From contig CAXTRQ010000005.1 of assembly GCA_964246705.1 (NCBI GenBank), positions 14,606-78,605 on the forward strand: a stretch of 64,000 nucleotides of DNA, written 5' to 3'. The notes beneath the pieces were generated by a model that searched no databases, had not been told where the DNA came from, and worked only from the letters and a program-made list of their open reading frames with translations. Numbering within the stretch: the stretch's first letter is position 1; each line of letters starts with the position of its first letter. Source of the stretch: DASZCR01 sp964246705 (GTDB lineage: Bacteria; Acidobacteriota; Blastocatellia; Pyrinomonadales; Pyrinomonadaceae). This document shows positions 15,249 through 23,800 of the stretch, in pieces. The position numbers were made by a program, and so were the translations under genes.

Positions 15249-18050
15249 ATGATGTTCTCTCGCAAATCAGCCCTGTGCATGACACTGGTCGCCACGCTGA
15301 TGGCGTGTTATGTCGCACCCGTCGCGTTGGCGCAGAATGCCAGCAGTGCGTCTGCCTCAAACGTTGCGTTGCCCGCCGGAGTCGAGCGTGTGACCTCGGT
15401 CGAAGGTATCACGGAGTATCACTTGAATAATGGCTTGAGAGTCTTGATGTTTCCGGATCAGACCAAGCAGACGATTACCGTCAACATCACTTATCTTGTC
15501 GGCTCGGCCAGCGAGAACTACGGCGAGACGGGCATGGCGCACTTGCTCGAACACATGGTTTTCAAAGGCACGCCGCGTCACACGAACGTCCCGCAAGAGT
15601 TAACCGAACACGGCGCGCGTCCGAACGGGACGACCTTTCTCGACCGCACAAACTACTTTGAAACATTCGCCGCGACAGACGAGAATCTCAACTGGGCTTT
15701 AGACCTCGAATCCGACCGGATGGTTAACTCCTTCATCGCTAAGAAGGATTTGGATAGCGAAATGACCGTCGTCCGAAATGAATTCGAGAGCGGCGAAAAC
15801 AACCCGTTCCGCGTAACGCTCCAACGCACGCTTGGCGCGGCCTACGAGTGGCACAACTACGGCAAATCCACCATCGGGGCGCGTGCCGACATCGAGAATG
15901 TGCCGATTGAGAGGCTTCAGGCGTTCTACAAAAAACATTACCAGCCGGACAATGCCGTGCTCCTCGTCGCAGGAAAATTCGATGAAGCGAAGACGCTCGC
16001 ATTGATTGATAAATACTTCTCGCCGATTCCGAAACCTACGCGCGTGATTCAGAAACTCTACACCAGCGAACCCGTGCAGGACGGCGAACGTTTGGTCACG
16101 GTGCGCCGCGTCGGCGACATCCAACTGGCGATGGTTTCTTATCATGTCCCTTCGGGCGTCCACCCGGACGCGGCGGCGATGCAGATCGCGGCGCAAGTCC
16201 TCGGCGATACGCCTTCGGGGCGTTTGCACAAAGCCCTCGTCGAGACCAAGAAGGCGGCGCAAGTTTTGAATCTGCCGTTTTTCATGACCCTGCGCGAACC
16301 CGGCGTCGCGCTGCTCGGCGCAGTCGTGCCGAAAGAAGCTTCCATCAATGATGCGCGCGACACAATGACCGCGACGATTGAGGGCGTCGGCGCGACGCCT
16401 CTGACGAAAGACGAAATAGACCGCGCGCGCACGTCGCTCCTCAAAGACATCGAACTCGCCCTCAACTCAAGCGAGAACATCGGTCTGGAAATGAGCGAAT
16501 GGGTTGCGGCGGGCGACTGGCGTTTATTCTTTATTAACCGCGACCGTATCAGAAGCGCGACACCGGAGGCCGTGCAGACCGCTGCGGCGCGCTACTTCAA
16601 GCCCGCTAATCGCACCGTCGGTCTCTTTGTTCCTGATCAGAAGGTTGACCGCGCAGAGATGCCCGCCACGCCGGATATCGCCGTGGTGGTCAAAGATTAT
16701 AAGGGCGACGCGGCGGTGAGCGCGGGCGAGGCTTTCGATCCGAGTCCTGAAAATATCGAAGCGCGGCTCGAACGGCGCAACGCTTCGGCGAACGCGAACG
16801 GCATACGGATGGCGCTCCTCCCGAAAGAGACGCGCGGCGATACGGTTACCGCGTCGCTGTCCTTACGCTTCGGCGACGAGAAGTCTCTCATGAATCGTTC
16901 GACTGCCGCTGAACTTGTGACTTCGATGCTCGACCGTGGCACGCAGAAGCACACACGACAACAACTCAAAGACGAACTCGACAAGTTGAAAGCACGCGTC
17001 TTCTTCTTCGGCGGCGCGACGCAGGCGACCGCTTCGATTGAAACCGTGCGTGCGAACCTGCCCGCCGTGATGCGACTCGTCGCGGAGATGTTTCGAGAGC
17101 CGTCGTTTCCTGAGAATGAATTCAATCAGGCGAAGCAGGAACTACTCTCGCAAGTAGAATCGCAACGCAGCGAGCCGACGGCCATCGGTGCTATCGAATT
17201 CCAGCGTTTGCTCAACCCTTATCCGAAAGGCGACGTGCGTTATACCAGCAGCTTCGATGAAGAAGTCGCAGAGATTAAAGCGACGACGCTCGATGACGTG
17301 AAGAAGTTTTACAAAGACTTCTACGGCGCGTCGAACGCCGAACTGGCCGTCGTCGGTGATTTCGATAAGGAGGAGGTTGCGAAGCTTGCGAACGAACTGC
17401 TCGGCTCCTTCAAGAGTCCGCGCCCGTTCACGCGCGTGCCGTTTCCCTTTATGGAAGTCGCTGCCGCCAACAAATCATTCGAGACGCCCGACAAAGCCAA
17501 CGGCTACTTCATCGCCGGTATGAACCTGAAAGTCCGCGACGATAATCCAGACTACGCCGCGCTCGCGCTCGGCAACTACATGCTGGGGGGCGGCTTCCTC
17601 AACTCTCGTCTCGCCGCGCGCATACGCGGTAAAGAAGGCTTGTCTTACGGAGTCGGCTCGCGTCTTTCAGCCAACGCGCTCGACGAATCCGGCTCGTTCA
17701 CGGCGACCGCGATTTACGCGCCGCAGAATGTCGCTCGTCTCGAAGCCGTCTTTAAGGAAGAGATTGGCCGCGCGTTGAAGGAAGGCTTCACGAAGGAAGA
17801 AGTCGAAGCCGCGAAACATGGCTATTTGCAATCGCGTCAGGTTTCGCGCGCACAAGACAACGAACTCGTCGGCAGACTTCGCAACTATCTCTTCCTCAAT
17901 CGCACGTTCGCGTTTGATGCCGACCTCGATCGACGCATACAGGCTTTGACGCCCGAACAGATTAACGCCGCGATGCGCAAATACATCACGCCCGACAAGA
18001 TCACAATCATCAAGGCCGGTGATTTTGCGAAACACCCTGCAACAAAGTAA
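15249..18050 (+). CDS. Secreted M16-family zinc metallopeptidase (double-unit)
   Basis: About 933 residues with a signal peptide ending near ALA|QNA (residues ~26-29). The first half carries the inverted zinc motif HLLEH (98-102) in GMAHLLEHMVFKGTPR. The second half repeats the M16 fold without the zinc motif but with the usual LNSRLAARIRGKEGLSYGV region. This is the fused alpha-beta arrangement of bacterial M16 peptidases such as pitrilysin-like secreted enzymes. ATG at 15249 or 15252 is preferred over 15237, because GGAG lies between them. It cleaves peptides in the envelope or outside. M16 enzymes serve in some RiPP pathways (PqqF), so a role in the upstream cluster is possible, but it has its own promoter-like region. 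Confidence 0.9.
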   Translation: MMFSRKSALCMTLVATLMACYVAPVALAQNASSASASNVALPAGVERVTSVEGITEYHLNNGLRVLMFPDQTKQTITVNITYLVGSASENYGETGMAHLLEHMVFKGTPRHTNVPQELTEHGARPNGTTFLDRTNYFETFAATDENLNWALDLESDRMVNSFIAKKDLDSEMTVVRNEFESGENNPFRVTLQRTLGAAYEWHNYGKSTIGARADIENVPIERLQAFYKKHYQPDNAVLLVAGKFDEAKTLALIDKYFSPIPKPTRVIQKLYTSEPVQDGERLVTVRRVGDIQLAMVSYHVPSGVHPDAAAMQIAAQVLGDTPSGRLHKALVETKKAAQVLNLPFFMTLREPGVALLGAVVPKEASINDARDTMTATIEGVGATPLTKDEIDRARTSLLKDIELALNSSENIGLEMSEWVAAGDWRLFFINRDRIRSATPEAVQTAAARYFKPANRTVGLFVPDQKVDRAEMPATPDIAVVVKDYKGDAAVSAGEAFDPSPENIEARLERRNASANANGIRMALLPKETRGDTVTASLSLRFGDEKSLMNRSTAAELVTSMLDRGTQKHTRQQLKDELDKLKARVFFFGGATQATASIETVRANLPAVMRLVAEMFREPSFPENEFNQAKQELLSQVESQRSEPTAIGAIEFQRLLNPYPKGDVRYTSSFDEEVAEIKATTLDDVKKFYKDFYGASNAELAVVGDFDKEEVAKLANELLGSFKSPRPFTRVPFPFMEVAAANKSFETPDKANGYFIAGMNLKVRDDNPDYAALALGNYMLGGGFLNSRLAARIRGKEGLSYGVGSRLSANALDESGSFTATAIYAPQNVARLEAVFKEEIGRALKEGFTKEEVEAAKHGYLQSRQVSRAQDNELVGRLRNYLFLNRTFAFDADLDRRIQALTPEQINAAMRKYITPDKITIIKAGDFAKHPATK

Positions 18051-18082
18051 ACCCTAGGCGAACAACGCTCGGCCTAACGAGC

Positions 18083-18122
18083 GAGAGCGCCAGCCGTGCC
18101 ATGTCGCGCGGCTGGCGCTCTC
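18083..18122 (+). terminator. 13-bp perfect hairpin after M16 gene
   Basis: GAGAGCGCCAGCC (18083-18095) pairs without mismatch with GGCTGGCGCTCTC (18110-18122), loop 14 bases, 33 bases after the M16 stop. The downstream run is CTTATACC rather than a long U tract. It lies between convergent genes and probably ends transcription from the M16 gene. Confidence 0.65.
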
Positions 18123-18215
18123 TCTTATACCGCTTTGAAAAACAGATGATAGCGATTTGAACTTGTGAAATCTCGAATCTTCAATCGCTCAACTTTTATG
18201 CTTCTTTGCGGCTTG

Positions 18216-18254
18216 GCGTCTCCAGCGCAAAAATTTATCTCACGCTGGAGACGC
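18216..18254. repeat. 12-bp inverted repeat of an intergenic repeat family
   Basis: GCGTCTCCAGCG (18216-18227) is complementary to CGCTGGAGACGC (18243-18254). The 12-mer GCTGGAGACGCT at 18244-18255 recurs exactly at 31631-31642, also between genes, with similar AAGGA-rich flanks. This suggests a dispersed REP-like palindrome. Confidence 0.5.
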
Positions 18255-18277
18255 TAAGAAGAAAGGACGCTGAGAAG

Positions 18278-19267
18278 TCAGCTTACGAGTATCCGATTGG
18301 GATTATTATCTGTTGAATTCGTAGTGTTCACATACTTGTCAGCCACATGGGGCGCTTCCGTTAACTTTAAATGCTCGCGGATAAACGCTGCCGCTCTGCG
18401 TAATGCCGTTCGTGCTTCAGGCACGATGCCGTCCAACATCTGCCAGCAATGAAAGACGTTGTCGTAAATTTCTAACCTGCTGGCTACCCCTGATTCTCTG
18501 GCTCTATCGTGGACACGGCGCGCATCATCCAACAACAATTCGGTCGAGCCGACCTGCAAAAGCAGCGGCGACAGCCCCCCGAGATTGGCGAAGACGGGCG
18601 AGGCATACGAATCATGCGGGGAGGCATCGCCGAGATAGACGGAAGCGAACTCGTTCATGTTCTCAGGATGAAACATCGCGCAACGACCATTATTGAAATG
18701 AACGGAAGCGCCTGTCCCTGCGAGGTCTGTCCAAGGCGAGAAGCACACGGCGCAGGCCGGAAGCGGCAGCCCTGTATCGCGCGCGCGCAAGAGAGTGCCG
18801 AGGACGAGTCCTCCGCCAGCCGAATCACCCGCGAGGGAAAGCGCGCTCGCGCGTATTCCCTGTTCCAGCAACCAGCGATAAGCCGCAACCGCATCGTCGA
18901 GCGCCGCCGGAAAACGATGCTCAGGAGCGAGACGGTAATCGAGGCTGAAGACACGGCAGCGACTCAAACGCGCGAGTGCCGCCGTGATCGGGCGATGTGT
19001 GGCCGGAGAGCAGGCGACGTAGCCGCCTCCATGCACATATAAAATTACGCCCTCCAAAGGGTTCGCTGGCTCAACCCACTCGCCTCTGATACGGTCGTTG
19101 CGAATTGGTGTGAGACGTAGCCCGCGAGTCCGCAGCCATTGAAACGGTGGCGGCGCGCCGAAGAGACGACGCGCTCTGCGGACGACCGCCTGCTCATCTC
19201 CCCATCTTCGCCGCCGGATGAAGGCTCGGACGCCCGCGTTAAAACAGTGTACTTGCCAGCTAGGCAT
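18278..19267 (-). CDS. Alpha/beta hydrolase of hormone-sensitive lipase (HSL) family
   Basis: A 329-residue esterase-like protein with the oxyanion motif HGGG (79-82), YRLAPEHRFPAAL (111-123), nucleophile Ser149 in GDSAGGG, a late LLLDDARRVHDRA segment for the acid and VFHCWQ for the catalytic His. This is the complete HSL/acetyl-esterase set. It follows the patatin gene with only two bases between stop and start, so the two are co-transcribed and probably translationally coupled. It likely hydrolyses short acyl esters; the natural substrate is unknown. No signal peptide is evident. Confidence 0.88.
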   Translation of the reverse strand: MPSWQVHCFNAGVRAFIRRRRWGDEQAVVRRARRLFGAPPPFQWLRTRGLRLTPIRNDRIRGEWVEPANPLEGVILYVHGGGYVACSPATHRPITAALARLSRCRVFSLDYRLAPEHRFPAALDDAVAAYRWLLEQGIRASALSLAGDSAGGGLVLGTLLRARDTGLPLPACAVCFSPWTDLAGTGASVHFNNGRCAMFHPENMNEFASVYLGDASPHDSYASPVFANLGGLSPLLLQVGSTELLLDDARRVHDRARESGVASRLEIYDNVFHCWQMLDGIVPEARTALRRAAAFIREHLKLTEAPHVADKYVNTTNSTDNNPNRILVS

Positions 19268-19269
19268 GA

Positions 19270-20451
19270 TTAAACTTTCTCGACGAACGATCCGAAATGC
19301 TCAATCTTCACGTCCTGCCCGACCCTCTGCCCGATGCGACGCAGGTCGTCCATGTGATCAATTGAATCGAGCTGCCCAACTTTGCCGGGGTCAATGCCTT
19401 CGAGTCCCATCTTGGTGAGCCAAGGGCTGCTCAGGTCTGCGTTGTAGCGCGCATACAAAAACGCTCTGCCGTGGTCTTGCGAAAGCGGCACGAGATCGCC
19501 GTTTTCTTCGCGCGGGATGAGGTCTCCAAGTTCGCGGTCAATGATGTCGCCGTAAACACAACGCCCAACCATCCGGCAGTTGATGTCTTGATCAACCTGC
19601 GCTCCATACATCAAAGCCGAAGGAATGTTGGCGAGATTTTGCGCGAGGTTGTCCTGCGTATAGATATTCGCATCCAGTCGCGGGGCTGCGCCTGTTCCGA
19701 CAGAAACTAAAAGCAGGTTTTTCTCGCCTGTTTTCCAGTTCAATTTATACGGCGCTTGAGTCGCCATCCGCGACAGCAAAAACGCCGGATTGTTGTATGG
19801 CGTCAAGCCTCCATCCACGAATTTAAAAGCCTTCGAGGGATTGTTCGGATCCCACTGAATCACCTCCGGGGCGAAGAAAACCGGGGCGGCGGTGCTGGCG
19901 CGCACAAGCTGCCAGAGCGGAATATTGAGATTGCAGTCCGCCCTCGAACAGTCATTATACTTGGTCAGAGGGTTACTGCTGATAGGCCACGGCGAATCTG
20001 TGGTCACGTTGCGCGTAACCACCAGCAACAGGCATTCGAGACTTTCAGGAAGTAGGTTCGTGTTCTTACCGAAAGTTTTCTGTAGCTCTTCGGCGAGAGG
20101 TTGTGATTTGTAAAGATATTTCACACGGTTAAGGATAAACGCTTTGTCGAACATCGCGGGGCCTGTCTGCTGGTAGAATTCCAACAACTTGCTTACAGAC
20201 AATCCACGCGCCAAGCCCGCAGCGATAATGGCTCCCGTGCTTGTTCCGCCGATGTAATCGAAGAAATTGCACAGCCGAAAGTCATCGCCTTCGCCAGTGG
20301 CATCTGCAAGAAGTTGCTCGATTTTGAGCAGGATTTCTAAAGTTAAAATTCCGCGAATCCCGCCGCCATCGAGCGCCAGCAGTTTTCTTGGCGGCGGCTC
20401 TTTCCCCGGTTTGATTTCATATCTTTCAGCCAAACGACCCCAGACTGACAT
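19270..20451 (-). CDS. Patatin-like phospholipase
   Basis: A 393-residue protein with an excellent AGGAGG ribosome binding site. It carries the patatin elements in order: anion-binding DGGGIRG (28-34), nucleophile Ser71 in GTSTG, and the dyad Asp213 in VDGG. Patatins are lipid acyl hydrolases (phospholipase A-like). It forms a two-gene operon with the downstream HSL esterase, which suggests lipid turnover. Some patatins are effectors of CBASS phage defence, but no nucleotide cyclase or accessory gene is nearby, so that role is unsupported. Confidence 0.9.
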   Translation of the reverse strand: MSVWGRLAERYEIKPGKEPPPRKLLALDGGGIRGILTLEILLKIEQLLADATGEGDDFRLCNFFDYIGGTSTGAIIAAGLARGLSVSKLLEFYQQTGPAMFDKAFILNRVKYLYKSQPLAEELQKTFGKNTNLLPESLECLLLVVTRNVTTDSPWPISSNPLTKYNDCSRADCNLNIPLWQLVRASTAAPVFFAPEVIQWDPNNPSKAFKFVDGGLTPYNNPAFLLSRMATQAPYKLNWKTGEKNLLLVSVGTGAAPRLDANIYTQDNLAQNLANIPSALMYGAQVDQDINCRMVGRCVYGDIIDRELGDLIPREENGDLVPLSQDHGRAFLYARYNADLSSPWLTKMGLEGIDPGKVGQLDSIDHMDDLRRIGQRVGQDVKIEHFGSFVEKV

Positions 20452-20814
20452 AACGAACCTCCTTCAAGACAATTAATGGAAACGTCTCATGCCGGAACTA
20501 GACCGTAGTTCGCATGAAGCACAAAACCGCGTGCGTCAGAAAACGTCATGAAAAGAATCCCGTCGAGCGAGCCGCATGACTGTTGATGCGCGCAGCGAGC
20601 GACGGCCTCTTTCAAGCAATATTGAGGACGAAGGCTTGAATGGCGCTGCGATAAGCTGTTATATCAAGTGACTAAACAAACTGCAAAATTTTGTTCGACA
20701 ATAAAAAAAGCAGGAGAGCCTCACCTGAAGCTCTCCTGCTCTCAAGTTCTCTTGCGAAACAACTCCTTATCAGCAGTCGTCTCGTGTAAAGAGAAGAAGT
20801 AGAGTTGATGTTGC
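20452..20814. other. Intergenic region with subtilase terminator
   Basis: About 363 bases separating the patatin and subtilase genes, both on the - strand. It contains the hairpin at 20709-20740 and, adjoining the patatin start, its AGGAGG site. No gene is apparent in the rest, and I see no clear promoter boxes. Confidence 0.5.
20709..20740 (-). terminator. Rho-independent terminator of the subtilase gene
   Basis: AGCAGGAGAGC (20709-20719) and GCTCTCCTGCT (20730-20740) form a perfect 11-bp stem with a 10-base loop. On the - strand the stem is followed by a T-rich run (bases 20702-20708 read as seven Ts), the textbook form. It lies 75 bases past the stop of the 1650-residue protease. Confidence 0.9.
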
Positions 20815-23800
20815 TTACTGGCAGCTACTCGTGACCGTGTAAGCTACCCCGTCGTCAATGGCGTTACTGCCATTGCCCTGATCGTGCGGCACTATGACCT
20901 GCCGCGTCATAGTCGTCGTGTTTCCAGCCGTGTCTCTGACTTTGAATGTAATCGTATAGACACGACCGTTGCTGTGACCCTTGCCGCTGTTGTCGACGTC
21001 AGCCCTCAACTGCACCGACTTACAATCAGCGCCGATGACGATGTCCTTGTCTGAGATACTGCCTTCGTCGCTGGTGACTTTCATAATCACGACTCTATTG
21101 AGATTAACGCTCAAATCACAGGCGTCGCTTGCGCTAGCGATCAAGTCGGCCACGTTAATCTGCTGGTACTTCTTGTTATGCGTCGTGAGCGAAATTATCC
21201 GCCCATTGGAAGTAATCGTCGGCGCGGTGGTATCAATGACGTTGACGATCAACGTGTCTTCGCTGAAAGCGCCGCTGGGGTCTGTGACCCTGAGCGTGAT
21301 GGTGTGCGAGCCGAAGGCCAGTACCGTGTTGAGCGTCGCACCCGTGCCGAGCACGTTCGTGCCTTCCCTCCACGCGTAAGTCAGCGGCGTGTCTCCGTCA
21401 AGGTCTGACGAACCCGAACCGTTAAGCGTCACTGCGCCGGAGCACTCGACCGTCTGGTCTGGCCCTGCGTTGGCCGTCGGTGCGTCGTTGACCGGGCTGA
21501 TTGCGATTGAGACGGTCGCGGGTGCACTCGTCAAGGCAGGAGACGCGCCGTCGCCGGTATCCGTGACCGTGAATTGGAAGCTATCCGTCCCGTTGTAGTT
21601 GAGATTAGGAACGTAAGTGAGATTCGGCGCAGTGCCGGTCAACGTACCATGTGCCGGGGCTGTGGTGATCGTATAACTTAGATTGGCAAGCGCCGTCTCA
21701 ACATCGCTTCCGCTGAGCGTGATGGATTTGGCAGTGTCCTCGCCTGTCGCCACTGATTGCGAAGCTGCTGTCGGGCCATCGTTGATTGCCGTGACGATAA
21801 TCGAAACCGTAGTCTCAGAACTGCTCAGAGCAGCGGATGCGCCATCGCCTGTATCGGTCGCCTTAAAGGTGAAGCTATCGCTACCATTAAAGTTGGCTGC
21901 CGGTGTGTAGGTCAGATTCGGCGCGATGCCTGAGAGAGTCCCATGCGCTGGGTTTGATACGACCGTAAAACTCAAGCTTGAGGCCGGAGTCTCGACATCG
22001 CTTCCCGTCAACAAAATGTTGAGCGCATTATCTTCGCCCGTGCTCACGGATTGAGCGTCGGCTGTCGGCGCGTCGTTAACGGGCGTGACGTTGACCGTGA
22101 AGGTCTGCCGCGCGCTCGTATCCATGCCGCCGTTATCCGTGCCGCCATCGTCTTTAATAATCACGGTGACCGTCGCCGAGCCGTTAGCATTGAGCGCCGG
22201 TGTATAGGCCAGCGTTCCATCAGGTGCAACGGTGGGCTGCACGGAGAAGAGCGAATTGTTGTCGTTGGTAGCAACAAAGCTGAGTGCTTGAGCGGCTTCA
22301 TCAGTTGGCCCGGCGCTCAGGTTCGTCGCCCAGTTGGCAATAGTCTGCGCTCCCGCGTCTTCCAGAACGGTCTGGTTTGCGCCAACTGTAAAGCTGGGCG
22401 TGTCGTTGACGGGCGTGACGTTGATAGCCACGGTGTCCGTGTCGCTCTGCGCGCCGCCGGTTCCCGTGCTGCCATTGTCGTTGGTGGTGATACTAAGCGA
22501 AGACGCGCCGTTGAAATCCGTGGCGGGGCTGTAGCTCAAGCCGTTCAGAGCATTGTTGATGTCGGTGATGGAACCGGCAAAGGTCATGGTCTGGTCGCCT
22601 GCGCCGTCGCCGTTCGTGAAAGTCAGCCCGGTCGTGCCGCCGAGCGTCATCACGCCGTTGGTCGCCGACAGAGTAACTTCGGTCGTGTTGTTTCCGGCAT
22701 CGGCATCCGAGATTGAGGTGGGATTTGCTCCCGCGCCTGAGAACGCCAGCGCGTTATCTTCCAAGACGGTTTGCGCGGCTGGAACCGCATTGACCGGCGC
22801 GAGGTTGGCGGGAACGGGCGCACCCGGTAGCCCCGTCACCCTCAAGTTATAAGGGACGTTCAGTCCCCCATTCTGATTGGACTCGCTGACGACGACGGTG
22901 AACGTCTGGTTAGCCGGAACATTGAACGAGAAGAGTTGCGTGGTTCCTGCGCCCGATGTTGTCGAGCCTCCGTTATCAGCCACGAAATTCGTCCCGACGG
23001 AGGTCGGAACGAAGTTCGGAATATAAGCGTCCACGTATAGGAGGGCGCTCGCAGAATGGGTCAGGTTCACGGTCACGCAGATGGGAGAGGCGGAAGTGTT
23101 CGTGTAAGTATAAGCGTCATAGCGGCGTGTCGCGGTAGAGGCGAACGCGCCCGGACTCGCTTTCGGAGTTCCGCAACTTGAAATCGGGAAGGTGAAAGCC
23201 ATTCTGCTAGTCTGCAAGCCGGTGGTCGCAGAGGTCGCGCCCGCCGGAACTACCGGCGCTGTCGTGTCGAGCACGGTCGAGCTATTCGATAGTTGGCCTG
23301 TGGGCACGATGAAGGGGTACGAACGGGTAATGCCGTTGTAGTTCACCGTCAGCACGAAGTTAATGTTGGCGGCGTAGGGTGCGGTCTGTTGATAGACGAA
23401 CTCGAAAGGAGTCGCGCCAGCCGCCGAGCCATTAGTCGCGGCGAGGTCTGGATAAGCGCGCGAACTCGAAGGAGTGACGGAAACGCCTGTGGTCGCCGAA
23501 CTGATGGTCGCCGTGACGTTCGAGGCTGAAATCACACCCGTGTTGAGCAGAGGCACCGAGAGCGTCCCGCGCTCGCCCGGCTCGATGAAGCCGTTGCCGT
23601 TGCCGCCAACTTCGGAGACAGTGACCGTACCGAGCGTCACATTGGCCGCCGAAGGCGACGCGCCGATGTACTGCAACGCAGCGTCGGCCATGATGATGCC
23701 GTAGCCTGAGTCGCGGTCAACACCTGCCGCTTCGTTATCAATCGCAGTATTCTGAAGTGCGTCGCGCACCTGTGCAGGCGTCAGCGACGGGTTCGCGGAT

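Noticed and set aside
19270..20451. Patatin as a CBASS or other phage-defence effector
   Set aside because: No cyclase, sensor or other defence gene is nearby; its partner is an esterase.
21470..23130. Repeats as a CRISPR array
   Set aside because: The repeats are ~290-base in-frame coding units of a secreted protein with no spacers.
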